Source: Acidobacteriota bacterium
GTDB taxonomy: Bacteria > Acidobacteriota > Thermoanaerobaculia > Multivoradales > SZUA-115
Direction of reading: 5' to 3'
NCBI GenBank assembly: GCA_024277255.1
Contig: JAJRVQ010000063.1
Location: 1 to 64,000, forward strand
DNA: 64,000 bases
The translations under genes and the position numbers were made by a program. Every line of letters starts with the position of its first letter. The first letter of the stretch is position 1. The notes beneath the pieces were generated by a model, which saw nothing but the letters and a program-made list of their open reading frames with translations, was not told the DNA's origin and did no database searches. Of this stretch, positions 1-8,411 are shown piece after piece.

Positions 1-141
1 GTCCAAGCACTCGAGCAAGCCATTCGTGGATACCTCGACCAGCACAACCAAGACCCAACTCCGTTCAAGTGGACAGCCGACGCTGACCTTATTCTTGAAA
101 GAACCTCAAATATCGCGCGAACTTGTCAATCAGGACACTAG
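1..141 (+). CDS. IS630-family transposase, C-terminal fragment
   Basis: The frame is open from base 1 to a TAG at 139-141 and gives 46 residues, so the gene is cut by the window edge. The stretch PFKWTADADLILER resembles the last helix of IS630/Tc1-mariner type DDE transposases, where a PFxWT motif is followed by a short basic helix. Catalytic residues would lie outside the window. It may be a live element or a remnant; nothing downstream is recognisable as a clear terminal inverted repeat. Confidence 0.6.
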   Translation, partial: VQALEQAIRGYLDQHNQDPTPFKWTADADLILERTSNIARTCQSGH

Positions 142-399
142 CAGCCCGTGGTGAAACTCATCCTGGTTCCAAACGGGTCTTTGGCCGCGACTCCGCGTTG
201 GAAAATCCTCAACGAACCTCGGGTTCGCCTGCGGTTTTCCACCTTGATTCGCGACCAAATCCCTCGTTCTCACCGACGGATGACTTTCACCACGGACTGC
301 TAGCCCCCGCCGCGAGTCTCGACATCGATCTAGGCGCTAGCCAGCGATGAACCCCACAATACAACTCGACCCAAATCATGCGAAAAGAATTGCCCAGTC
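142..399. other. Intergenic stretch without recognised gene
   Basis: A short open frame starts here, but it has no family resemblance and no ribosome binding site. The stretch probably holds the end of the upstream IS630 element and the leader of the following regulator gene. Confidence 0.4.
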
Positions 400-451
400 T
401 CTACGCGCAAAGAGGTCCATATCTCCTCGCTTGTGGTGCCTTGCGCGTAGA
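400..451. repeat. Inverted repeat, 11-bp arms
   Basis: TCTACGCGCAA at 400-410 is the exact reverse complement of TTGCGCGTAGA at 441-451, with a 30-nt spacer that itself has a weak GAG/CTC pairing. It sits about 95 bases upstream of the XRE-type regulator. It could be an operator, an RNA hairpin or an insertion-sequence remnant. Confidence 0.55.
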
Positions 452-546
452 GCCTAAACGCGGATTCGTAGTATTACAACCCTTGCCCTGAGAACCTTTC
501 GGAAAGATTTCTTCCCGACACAGAGAACTATTGCTAGATTCCAAGC

Positions 547-948
547 GTGCAGAAAGACAACGAACTAGGCCAGGCGATTGCTCTCCTGCGCGGTACCCGC
601 TCCCAAGTAGAGGTTTCGCGAAAGGGAAGAATCTCCTCAGCAGCATGGAATCTGTATGAGAAAGGGCACCGCAAGCCAACCGCGGCGAACCTTCAGAAGA
701 TCTTGACGGGGCTTGGGTGTAGCCGGCTACAGTTCGAAGAAGTGAGATGGCAACTGATCCACCAACGACTTGTCAGCGAAGAAACGGCCAAGGAACTGAG
801 CAGCTATACCGAACGCACTCGAACGACATCGCTCACAGCGCACAGAACCGAGGAAGAAGAGGTGCGTCGCGAGTTTCGGAGACTCCTGGCGAGATTGGCA
901 CCGCTGATCGAAGAGTTGATCATCCTGGCCACAACGAAAAGAGGGTAG
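547..948 (+). CDS. XRE-family helix-turn-helix protein
   Basis: This 133-residue protein uses a GTG start. Residues 5-60 read like a Cro/C1 helix-turn-helix: LGQAIALLR, a variable turn, then WNLYEKGHRKPTAANLQKIL, which matches the recognition helix and the 'E.G.r.P....l..i' pattern of XRE proteins. The C-terminal half is charged and probably helical, with a leucine-rich end (LLARLAPLIEELIILA) that may mediate dimerisation. No strong Shine-Dalgarno sequence precedes the GTG. It lies upstream of the small-peptide cassette on the same strand and could regulate it, but that is inference. Confidence 0.65.
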   Translation: MQKDNELGQAIALLRGTRSQVEVSRKGRISSAAWNLYEKGHRKPTAANLQKILTGLGCSRLQFEEVRWQLIHQRLVSEETAKELSSYTERTRTTSLTAHRTEEEEVRREFRRLLARLAPLIEELIILATTKRG

Positions 949-1176
949 TCGGCACAATTCCGCCATCGGCCACCTAGGCACGAACTCCCGCCTTGCCTAC
1001 GCGAGAAACCGCCCATTTCCTACAGACGAACGTGAAAGAAGCACGCGAAAATTGTCCCACTCTTTGGCTTGCGCCGCACCATAAGCACAGAGAGATGTCA
1101 ATAATAGAGAGCAATGCCTCAATCAGGATCGATGATTGCCAGGAGACGCTCTCCGCTCCACGAAAGGAGATTGCTC

Positions 1177-1359
1177 ATGCAGCCAAAGAATGCTCTTGGC
1201 TTGTTCCTCTTCTCACTCGTGATCCTCGGACTTGCCGTTGGAACCGCGCTGACCCCAGTTCCAGCCCAAGCCGCGCAATTCGCTGCCGGAGATTACGATG
1301 ACGGGATCTGCTCTTGCCCCGTGACCTTCGGTGATTGCGTCTGCAAGATCGTCCGCTGA
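1177..1359 (+). CDS. Small secreted cysteine-rich peptide
   Basis: This is a 60-residue precursor. The ATG at 1177 is chosen because AAAGGAGA sits at 1163-1170 with 6-nt spacing; a longer in-frame start at 1114 has no such site. Residues 1-33 form a signal peptide (basic MQPK, hydrophobic GLFLFSLVILGLAVG, cleavage near AQA-AQ). The mature part is about 27 residues and ends in a Cys cluster (ICSCPVTFGDCVC) with four cysteines in 13 residues. The N-terminal 32 residues are clearly paralogous to the next peptide at 1549. Export plus a compact Cys cluster, and a thioredoxin-like protein downstream, suggest disulphide formation or another modification outside the cytoplasm. Family not recognised. 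Confidence 0.7.
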   Translation: MQPKNALGLFLFSLVILGLAVGTALTPVPAQAAQFAAGDYDDGICSCPVTFGDCVCKIVR

Positions 1360-1380
1360 CACTCTTGATTGTCAACTAGA

Positions 1381-1428
1381 GGCCCGGCCGGAAACCCCTG
1401 TAGGTCGCGCGCCAGGGGGTTACGGGCC
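1381..1428 (+). other. Stem-loop between the two small peptide genes
   Basis: GGCCCG at 1381-1386 pairs with CGGGCC at 1423-1428, and AACCCCTG at 1393-1400 pairs with CAGGGGGTT at 1413-1421 with one bulge. It starts 21 nt after the first peptide stop codon. No T-run follows, so it may be a partial terminator, an mRNA stabiliser or an attenuator that sets the ratio of peptide to downstream gene products. Confidence 0.5.
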
Positions 1429-1548
1429 GGGACACTAGCCTCAAGAGACAACAGTCACCCCAAAGGACCATCCTTAGTATGCTCGGCGCACGAGATCAGG
1501 AAGAACTATCGAAGGGATTTCTATTCACCCGTCGACTGGGGTTTGCTC

Positions 1549-1722
1549 ATGCGACCCAAGGGAACTGTCGGCGCATTCCTCGTCTCGCTGGTGCTCCTTG
1601 GGCTGGCACTAGCCACCACTTTCGCCCCTGCGCCAGTGCAAGCTCGCACCTACATCTACCAAGCCGGCATTCGTCCCGACGGTGTCCGCGAGTGCCCCGT
1701 CACGTCCGGCACTGGCCTATGA
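1549..1722 (+). CDS. Small secreted peptide, paralogue of the preceding one
   Basis: This is a 57-residue product with ATG at 1549, aligned with the neighbouring peptide: MRPKGTVGAFLVSLVLLGLA against MQPKNALGLFLFSLVILGLA, then a similar PVQA/PAQA cleavage site. The predicted mature segment (RTYIYQAGIRPDGVRECPV...) keeps the 'CPVT' motif but only one cysteine, because the frame ends where the first peptide has its second Cys pair. The stop codon overlaps the Shine-Dalgarno sequence of the beta-propeller gene, which starts 11 nt later, so the genes are probably translationally linked. It may be a decayed or diverged copy. Confidence 0.6.
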   Translation: MRPKGTVGAFLVSLVLLGLALATTFAPAPVQARTYIYQAGIRPDGVRECPVTSGTGL

Positions 1723-1732
1723 GGTTTGCCCG

Positions 1733-2833
1733 ATGATTGGCCGCAACCAACTTGCCTCCAAGGAACACCCTACAGTGCGCAGAACCAGCCGGCTTCCAAT
1801 CACCAACTCTCTGTATGCCTTAGCTTTCTTGGTTCTAGCCTTGACGAGTCCATTGGGCGCAGTCGCCGTGAAACTGAATCCGGTGGGTAGCGTCAAGCTG
1901 GCCAAGGAAGCCGGCCAGATTGACTCCGTGGTGGAAGGGCAAGCTGGCACCCTCTTGGTGCGCGACTATAGTTGGCGAACCCACGAGAGCCACCAGAGGC
2001 TAGAGGTCTACGAAGAAGCATCTGGAAAACAGCTACGTACGATTGGGCGTGCGGGGCGCCAGCCGGGTCGTTTTGTACGGCTGAAGGATGTCTGGGTCAC
2101 ACATGACGGCGCGGTCTGGATCGCAGACTTGATCGGCCGCCTCCTTCACTTCTCGCCGAGCGGAGAGTTGCGCCACACAAGACTGATTGAGAACCCCGGA
2201 TACCGGGTTAAGGCGATCGTCGTCGATGAGAAACACGGTGCGCTCTATTTGGCGGGCTGCCTGCCGTTGAAGACCTACCTCAACGAGGGTTGCTCGCTGG
2301 TGCATCGCTACAGTTACCCGGAGCTGTCCTATCAGCAGTCTTTTCTCGCCACAGATCCATTGGCGATCGAGCGTCGCTACCACCCGCTAGAGGACTTCGA
2401 TCTTGACCTCGACTCCTCAGGCAAGCTTTGGTTCATCGATCGCCCCATCTTCAAACTGTTTCGAGTCGATCCAGAAAACGGCGCCAGCGTCTCCTTCCCC
2501 TTGACGAGTCCTCGGTTCAAGAAGCCAGCAGCGATACCGCCGCGCACACCTTCAACCGAGAACGAACGGCGTCGCAGAGAGTCCTACTTGATCGATCGGG
2601 TACTGGTCGTCGAACCGTGGGTGGCCGTTTCGGTACGCCACCCCGAGGGACACGGCTACTCGCTAGCCATCTTCGACCTCGAAGGCAACGAGCTAAGCCA
2701 GCATCTCAAGAGCCCGGGACGACTGGTGGGTAAGACAAGGCAGGGTGAGCTAATCTTCCACCAGTCGGAGGCCAAGAACTTCGTCCTTCAATTCTTTAAA
2801 CTGGCCAAGAGGCCCGCTACCAGCGATGGGTGA
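1733..2833 (+). CDS. Secreted six-bladed beta-propeller-like protein
   Basis: This is a 366-residue protein. The ATG at 1733 is preceded by GAGG at 1721-1724; a longer in-frame start at 1682 would run through the peptide gene. Residues 20-45 are a hydrophobic signal or anchor segment (ITNSLYALAFLVLALTSPLG). The body has recurring propeller-like strands such as GRAGRQPGRFVRLKDVWVTHDGAVWIAD and LDLDSSGKLWFID, as in NHL or '6-bladed propeller' proteins. Its position between exported peptides and a thioredoxin-like protein recalls Bacteroidota loci where small exported peptides accompany TolB-like propellers. It may bind or display the peptides; this is inference. Confidence 0.65.
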   Translation: MIGRNQLASKEHPTVRRTSRLPITNSLYALAFLVLALTSPLGAVAVKLNPVGSVKLAKEAGQIDSVVEGQAGTLLVRDYSWRTHESHQRLEVYEEASGKQLRTIGRAGRQPGRFVRLKDVWVTHDGAVWIADLIGRLLHFSPSGELRHTRLIENPGYRVKAIVVDEKHGALYLAGCLPLKTYLNEGCSLVHRYSYPELSYQQSFLATDPLAIERRYHPLEDFDLDLDSSGKLWFIDRPIFKLFRVDPENGASVSFPLTSPRFKKPAAIPPRTPSTENERRRRESYLIDRVLVVEPWVAVSVRHPEGHGYSLAIFDLEGNELSQHLKSPGRLVGKTRQGELIFHQSEAKNFVLQFFKLAKRPATSDG

Positions 2834-3428
2834 AGCTCCAACCGTGCCCGCCACGGATCGCCGAGCGTCCACAGCACGGGAGCAACGCTCCAGGGGTGGA
2901 CTCCACCGGGCCACCATTCTGGTCCTCTTGGTCGCTAGTCTTCTCTTCGCTTGGAAAGCACATCGTCTGCAAACGGAACTACAGCTGGGAGCACCGCGAG
3001 TGCAAGCTCTCGCGGCACGTCGATTCATCCGCAACGAACACCTCACCTCAACCGGTCAGAGACTCAAACCAGCGACGCTCGCCGAACGCTACCTCCTTCT
3101 TTTCGTCACGAGTCCACTCGATTGCGCTCCGTGCCGCGATGAGTTGTCGACTCTCGAGAGCGTTCATGATTTTCGGCCGGACATCGCGGTCGTCGCTCTA
3201 GCGAGCGGCTCTAGCCGGCAGGAGATCGAACAAACCAGGCGTAGCTACGGACTTACCTTCCCGCTGCTTGAAGATCCTAGCGGAACGCTGCTGGAGTCTT
3301 TGCAGCTTCCGGCCACTCCGTGGAAGATCGTTTTCGATCTCACCACGGACCGAATCTTGATGGAAGATCCGCGCAGCATCACCGACGATGAGAAACGGGC
3401 CTTTCTCACTCGCCTCAGCCAACTCTGA
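2826..3428 (+). CDS. Membrane-anchored thioredoxin-like (TlpA/redoxin) protein
   Basis: The product has 200 residues and overlaps the propeller gene by 8 nt. It has an N-terminal basic region, one transmembrane helix at about residues 29-44 (ATILVLLVASLLFAW), then a periplasmic redoxin domain. The active site is CAPC (in SPLDCAPCRDEL) at the start of a helix, and a cis-proline-like TPW occurs near residue 167. This is the layout of TlpA/ResA/MauD-type thiol oxidoreductases. In this operon its likely substrates are the Cys-containing exported peptides. Confidence 0.75.
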   Translation: MGEAPTVPATDRRASTAREQRSRGGLHRATILVLLVASLLFAWKAHRLQTELQLGAPRVQALAARRFIRNEHLTSTGQRLKPATLAERYLLLFVTSPLDCAPCRDELSTLESVHDFRPDIAVVALASGSSRQEIEQTRRSYGLTFPLLEDPSGTLLESLQLPATPWKIVFDLTTDRILMEDPRSITDDEKRAFLTRLSQL

Positions 3429-5827
3429 GGTTCACACTTCTGCGCTCGTTACCGCAACTCCTTCGCGGCCTACTCAGGACCCCGGTCTTAAGCGCCACGG
3501 TGGTTCTCACCTTGGCGTTGGCGATCGGGGCGTCCACATCGCTGTTCACCCTTATCGACAGCGTCTTGTTGCGACCCTTGCCCTTCCCCCAGGCCGACCG
3601 GCTGGTGAGCCTCTCCTCTACCGACCAAGACAGCGGCGAGTCACAACATCTATCGTTGGCACCGAGGATTTTCAGCGCCCTGGCCGAGAGTTCCCAATCC
3701 TTTGCCAGCCTGGCTGCCTACGTCGCCGACAGCGACACACTGTTCGCACTGGCTGGCGAGCCGCCGCAGAGAGCTCGTGGGGCAATCGTCTCCGCCGACT
3801 TCTTCCGCACCCTAGGTGTAGAACCCATCCACGGCACCACTTTCGAGAGTGACGACGACCAGCAGGTAGTGGTGCTCAGCGAGGGGTTGTGGCGACGGCG
3901 TTTCGGCGGCGACCAGGAGGTCCTCGGTACCACGCTCACCCTCAATGGCCGGCCTTACCAGGTGATCGGGATTCTGCCCTCTCGCGCCGCCTTCCCGGAG
4001 GGAGCGACGCTGTGGATCCCCAACCCCTACCAGGCGCATGAAGCGCTCAACTTAACGACGGTCGTCTACCCCTATTTTCAGGTAGTGGGCCGACTGCGCG
4101 CTGGGGTTACGGCGACGCAGGCACAAGCGGAGACCCGTTCGATTCTCAGCGGGATGAAGGCCCAGTCGATGTACGGCACCGCCTTGAGCACCACGGTGGT
4201 ACCACTCGCCGAGGAGATCGTCGGCGAGATCAAACCTTCTTTGCACCTGTCACTGGCCGCGGTCGCCACCTTGTTCTTGGTGGCCTGTTGCAACGTGGCG
4301 GCGCTACTACTGGTACGCAACGCACAGCGGCGCCGGGAGCTGGGAGTGCGCATGGCACTGGGGGCTAGCCGTTGGCAGATCGCACGCCAGGTGATGGCTG
4401 AAGGGGTGCTGCTGGCGGCGGCGGGCGCCGTGGTCGGGGTGGTGGCCTCTTCGTGGGGCCTCGACGCTCTGCTGGCTCTAGCCCCACCCGAGCTACCCCA
4501 ACTCACTAACGCCAGCCTCGACCACCGCGCTCTCTTCTTCGCCTTCGCCTCGGCACTCTTCGGAGTTGTACTCTTCGCTACCGGGCCCGCCTTGATCGAG
4601 TCCCGCCGCCGCGCCGCAGCGCTCCCCTTAAGCGGCAACACCATCCACGGCGAGCGCTCCGGCCTTGGTTTGCTGCGGTGGTTCGCCATTTTGCAGGTCG
4701 CCGGCGCTCTGGTTCTCCTCTGCGTTGCCTTGCTGCTTTCCAACAGCTACGCGCGTTTGACGCGAACCGACCTCGGATTCGATCCGCGCGGGGTCGTGGT
4801 CGCCAAGCTGGAGACCACCCGGGCGAATTTCTCGGAACCTGGCCAAGGCCAGCTCTTCTTCCGACAGATCTTGGAACAGCTCAGAGCCTCGCCGGAGGTG
4901 ACCACGATCGCAGCCACTCATCTGTTCTTCCTCACCGACGGCACTTACACCAACGTCTTGAGTGTCGACGGTGAACCGTCGACCTCGTCGTCACGCCCGG
5001 CGAGGAGTGTCACCGCAACGTTTGTCTCCCCCAACTACTTCGCCACCCTGGACACAGCGATTCTCGCCGGCAACGAGTTCAGTACGGCAGACCACCGCGA
5101 CTCTTCACGAGTGGTGATCGTCGATCAGGAGTTATCCGGCCGGCTCTGGCCGGACGGCCAAGCGGTAGGTCGAACCCTGACCTTCGAGGGCACCCCACGC
5201 CGAGTGGTCGGCGTGGTTCAGACGACCTACCAACCGGGCCCCTTACGCGAGCGTGGTCCAGAACTCTATCTGCCCATGGGTCAATCGAGCTTGCCGTGGC
5301 CCTTCTTGACACTTCTGGTGCGCTCTTCAACGCCATCCGTGGCGATCCAGGCAGTGCGCAAGGCCGTGGTGCAGGCAGGCCAAGCGGAGGCCTTGGTCGG
5401 GGTTAGAATGCTCAAAGAGATCACCCAGCGACCCATCGCTCGGCAGCGTTTCCTGATGACGCTACTCAACCTCTTCGCACTGGCCACCCTCTTGCTCGCC
5501 GCCATCGGCGTCTACGGCATCGTGGCCTCGTTGGTTCGTGCTACGCGACCAGAGTTCGCGATTCGCATCGCGCTCGGAGCTAGCCGAGCCTCGATATTCC
5601 GCCTAGTGGCGCAGCAAGGCTTGGCCATCACCTTCGTGGGCTTGCTCCTTGGAGCGGTGGGCACACTAACCACCCATAGGATCTTGTCGAGCCTGCTGTT
5701 CGAGGTCACTCTGGGGAATCCTCTCAACTTCCTTGTGGCGGCAGGTCTAGTGACCCTCGTCATCGCCATCGCCGTCCTGCTACCCGCCCGCCAGGCAACC
5801 CGTATCGACCCTCGGCAAGTTCTGTAG
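3425..5827 (+). CDS. Orphan MacB/FtsX-type ABC permease (ADOP family)
   Basis: The permease has an N-terminal helix, a MacB-like periplasmic core (about residues 60-270), three helices (VATLFLVACCNVAALLLV onward), a second helix and core domain, and a final FtsX domain ending PARQATRIDPRQVL. This duplicated layout without an ATPase is typical of the acidobacterial duplicated orphan permeases. The first ordinary start is GTG 3500, but the frame is open upstream and encodes LRGLLRTPVLSATV, the conserved N-terminus of the family. No ATG, GTG or TTG exists there, so a CTG at 3425, overlapping the upstream TGA, is proposed. If GTG 3500 is used the protein has 775 residues. It probably exports or senses the cassette's peptides. 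Confidence 0.85.
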   Translation: MRFTLLRSLPQLLRGLLRTPVLSATVVLTLALAIGASTSLFTLIDSVLLRPLPFPQADRLVSLSSTDQDSGESQHLSLAPRIFSALAESSQSFASLAAYVADSDTLFALAGEPPQRARGAIVSADFFRTLGVEPIHGTTFESDDDQQVVVLSEGLWRRRFGGDQEVLGTTLTLNGRPYQVIGILPSRAAFPEGATLWIPNPYQAHEALNLTTVVYPYFQVVGRLRAGVTATQAQAETRSILSGMKAQSMYGTALSTTVVPLAEEIVGEIKPSLHLSLAAVATLFLVACCNVAALLLVRNAQRRRELGVRMALGASRWQIARQVMAEGVLLAAAGAVVGVVASSWGLDALLALAPPELPQLTNASLDHRALFFAFASALFGVVLFATGPALIESRRRAAALPLSGNTIHGERSGLGLLRWFAILQVAGALVLLCVALLLSNSYARLTRTDLGFDPRGVVVAKLETTRANFSEPGQGQLFFRQILEQLRASPEVTTIAATHLFFLTDGTYTNVLSVDGEPSTSSSRPARSVTATFVSPNYFATLDTAILAGNEFSTADHRDSSRVVIVDQELSGRLWPDGQAVGRTLTFEGTPRRVVGVVQTTYQPGPLRERGPELYLPMGQSSLPWPFLTLLVRSSTPSVAIQAVRKAVVQAGQAEALVGVRMLKEITQRPIARQRFLMTLLNLFALATLLLAAIGVYGIVASLVRATRPEFAIRIALGASRASIFRLVAQQGLAITFVGLLLGAVGTLTTHRILSSLLFEVTLGNPLNFLVAAGLVTLVIAIAVLLPARQATRIDPRQVL

Positions 5828-5978
5828 CCGCCAAGAGCAGATGCTATGCGAGTCACCGTCTCGCACCTCGCGCGGAAGCCCGACGATCCCCAAAAAGTCA
5901 AGGATCGTGTAGACTTGCAAAAATCTCTCCCTCTCGATCCGTTCCGGATTCCTGGGCGGTACTTCAGGCGGTATTCCA

Positions 5979-7097
5979 ATGGCGCAGACTCTCAGCCAGA
6001 TGCTCAAAGAGATGGTGGACCAAGGTGGGTCTGATCTGCATATCACCACCAACGCACCACCGCAGATTCGCGTCGATGGAGTACTCAGGCCGCTGAACTC
6101 TCCCCCGATGACGCCAACGCAGACCAAGCAGCTGGCCTACTCGATCCTCACCGACAATCAGAAGCACCGTCTGGAAGAGGATCTCGAGATCGATTTCTCC
6201 TTCGGAATCAAGGGCATGGCCCGCTTCCGCGCCAACGTCTACCATCAGCGTGGCGCCATCGCGGCCGCCTTCCGCCGGATCCCGTTCGAGATTCGCTCTT
6301 TCCGCGAACTAGGCCTTCCGGTGGTGATCGAGCAACTGTGTGAGAAGCCGCGCGGCTTGGTGCTGGTCACTGGACCCACCGGATCCGGCAAATCGACGAC
6401 GCTGGCCTCGATGATCGACAAGGTCAATCGCGAGCGCTCCGAGCACATCGTCACTATCGAGGATCCGGTCGAATACCTGCATGCGCACCGAGGTTGCATC
6501 GTCAACCAGCGGGAGGTGCACGCCGACACCCACGGTTTTTCACAAGCGTTGCGCTCCGCCCTGCGGCAAGATCCCGACGTGGTTCTGATCGGTGAGATGC
6601 GCGATCTGGAGACGGTCAGCGCCGCCCTGCGTATCGCCGAGACCGGCCACCTCACCTTCGCCACCCTGCACACCAACTCCGCGGCACAGACCATCAACCG
6701 GGTGATCGACATCTTCCCTGCCCATCAACAGGGTCAGGTTCGCGTGCAGCTCTCCCTGGTCCTCGAGGGGATCATCTGCCAGTCGCTCCTGCCGCGGGTC
6801 AGCGGTAACGGCCGTGCGCTGGCGCTGGAGTTCTTGGTGCCGACACCGGCCATCCGCAATCTGATTCGCGAAGACAAGATTCACCAGATCTACGGAATGA
6901 TGCAAACCGGTCAGGGCAAGCACGGCATGCTGACCTTCAACCAATCACTGATGAGCCTGTACCTGAAGCGAATGATCAGCCTGAAAACCGCACTAGCGCG
7001 CTCCTCGCATCCGGACGAGTTGCAGGAGATGATCACGCGCTCACAAGAAGCCGCCGCGACAGCCAACCCGCGCTCAAGGCGGGCGCAAGCGCGCTAG
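5979..7097 (+). CDS. pilT: Type IV pilus retraction ATPase PilT
   Basis: This cytoplasmic hexameric ATPase of 372 residues depolymerises pili. Visible features are the N-terminal PAS-like domain with the 'GGSDLHI' signature, Walker A GPTGSGKST near residue 130, the Asp box and Walker B region (DPDVVLIGEMRD), and the His box ATGHLTFATLHTNS-like segment (ETGHLTFATLHT). Length and motif order match PilT rather than the extension ATPase PilB. It is followed by pilC, pilS and pilR on the same strand. Confidence 0.95.
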   Translation: MAQTLSQMLKEMVDQGGSDLHITTNAPPQIRVDGVLRPLNSPPMTPTQTKQLAYSILTDNQKHRLEEDLEIDFSFGIKGMARFRANVYHQRGAIAAAFRRIPFEIRSFRELGLPVVIEQLCEKPRGLVLVTGPTGSGKSTTLASMIDKVNRERSEHIVTIEDPVEYLHAHRGCIVNQREVHADTHGFSQALRSALRQDPDVVLIGEMRDLETVSAALRIAETGHLTFATLHTNSAAQTINRVIDIFPAHQQGQVRVQLSLVLEGIICQSLLPRVSGNGRALALEFLVPTPAIRNLIREDKIHQIYGMMQTGQGKHGMLTFNQSLMSLYLKRMISLKTALARSSHPDELQEMITRSQEAAATANPRSRRAQAR

Positions 7098-7133
7098 GCG
7101 CGAAGCGAGCAGGAAACACCAAGGAGAGACGAC

Positions 7134-8339
7134 ATGCCAAGCTTCGTATGGAAAGGGCGATCCCGCACCGGACAGTCGGTCAACGGGGTCGAAATCGCCG
7201 ATTCGCGAGACGCCGCCGCCGCCGCCATACGCCGACGGCAGATCCAGCTCACCAGCATACGCGAGAAGAATCGTGAGATCCCTCTTCTGCCGCGTATCTC
7301 GCGACGGGTCAAAGAGAAAAGAATCGCCATCTTCACCCGCCAGTTCTCCGTCATGCTCGACGCCGGTTTGCCCTTGGTGCAGTGTCTCGAGATCCTCGGT
7401 AGCCAGGAAGAGAACCGGACTTTCCGCGAGATCATCAACAGCACCCGCGCCGATGTCGAATCCGGATCCTCGATGGCGGAAGCGATGCGCAAGCATCCGC
7501 GCGCCTTCGACAACCTCTTCGTCAACATGGTGGCGGCCGGTGAAGCCGGCGGTATTCTCGATGTGATTCTGCGCCGCTTGTCGACCTACATCGAGAAGGC
7601 CGTCAAGCTCAAGGCGCAGGTCAAGTCAGCGCTGATCTATCCGGTCACCGTGACTTTGATCGCCGCCCTGGTGGTCTACATCATCCTGCGCTTCGTCATC
7701 CCCACCTTTACGCAGCTCTTCGCCTCGGTGAACGCCGAACTGCCCTTCATCACCCGCATCGTGACCGGCGCCAGCATCATCGTCGGCGACTACTCTTTTC
7801 CGCTGATCATCCTCATGGTGATCGGTGTGATCTTGCTCAACCGGTGGCACAAGACACACACCGGTCGACGAGCCATCGATGGTCTCATGCTCAAGATTCC
7901 GATCATCGGAATGCTGCTGCGCAAGGTCGCGGTGGCACGGTTCTGCCGCACGCTGAGCACTTTGACATCCTCGGGCGTTCCGATTCTCGATGGACTCGAG
8001 ATCACCGCCAAGACAGCCGGCAACGCGATCATCGAGGATGCCGTGATGGCGGTTCGCAAGAGCGTCGAGGAAGGTAAGACGATCAGCGAGCCTTTGGGCG
8101 AAACCAAGGTCTTCCCGCCGATGGTGGTGCAGATGATCAACGTCGGTGAGCAGACCGGCGCACTGGATCAGATGTTGTCGAAAATCGCCGACTTCTACGA
8201 AGATGAGGTCGACACCGCCGTCGCCGGCCTGATGAAGCTGATCGAGCCGATCATGATCACCGTCCTCGGCGGAATCATCGGCTTCATCGTCACCGCGATG
8301 TATCTGCCGCTGTACTCCTTCCTCACCTATATCTCCTGA
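7134..8339 (+). CDS. pilC: Type IV pilus inner-membrane platform protein PilC
   Basis: This 401-residue member of the GspF/PilC family is preceded by AAGGAGAG before the ATG at 7134. Two repeated T2SF domains are visible: the first with FTRQFSVMLDAGLPLVQCLE, the second with FCRTLSTLTSSGVPILDGLE. Three membrane segments occur near residues 165-190, 215-240 and 370-395. It anchors the pilus motor ATPases to the inner membrane. The gap to pilT is 36 bp, so they are probably co-transcribed. Confidence 0.95.
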   Translation: MPSFVWKGRSRTGQSVNGVEIADSRDAAAAAIRRRQIQLTSIREKNREIPLLPRISRRVKEKRIAIFTRQFSVMLDAGLPLVQCLEILGSQEENRTFREIINSTRADVESGSSMAEAMRKHPRAFDNLFVNMVAAGEAGGILDVILRRLSTYIEKAVKLKAQVKSALIYPVTVTLIAALVVYIILRFVIPTFTQLFASVNAELPFITRIVTGASIIVGDYSFPLIILMVIGVILLNRWHKTHTGRRAIDGLMLKIPIIGMLLRKVAVARFCRTLSTLTSSGVPILDGLEITAKTAGNAIIEDAVMAVRKSVEEGKTISEPLGETKVFPPMVVQMINVGEQTGALDQMLSKIADFYEDEVDTAVAGLMKLIEPIMITVLGGIIGFIVTAMYLPLYSFLTYIS

Positions 8340-8368
8340 CCCAACGGGCAAGAGCGCAACACGAGCCC

Positions 8369-8395
8369 GGGAGCACAGCATTGGGCTGTGCTCCC
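8369..8395 (+). terminator. Hairpin after pilC
   Basis: GGGAGCACAGC (8369-8379) and GCTGTGCTCCC (8385-8395) form a perfect 11-bp stem with a 5-nt loop, 29 bases after the pilC stop. There is no T-run, so it may only attenuate transcription into pilS. It overlaps a possible GTG start at 8388, which argues for the downstream ATG as the pilS start. Confidence 0.55.
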
Positions 8396-8411
8396 TCAAC
8401 GATGCTTAGCC

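Noticed and set aside
123-350. Possible 75-residue protein after the transposase tail
   Set aside because: No ribosome binding site, no family, and it overlaps the transposase end.
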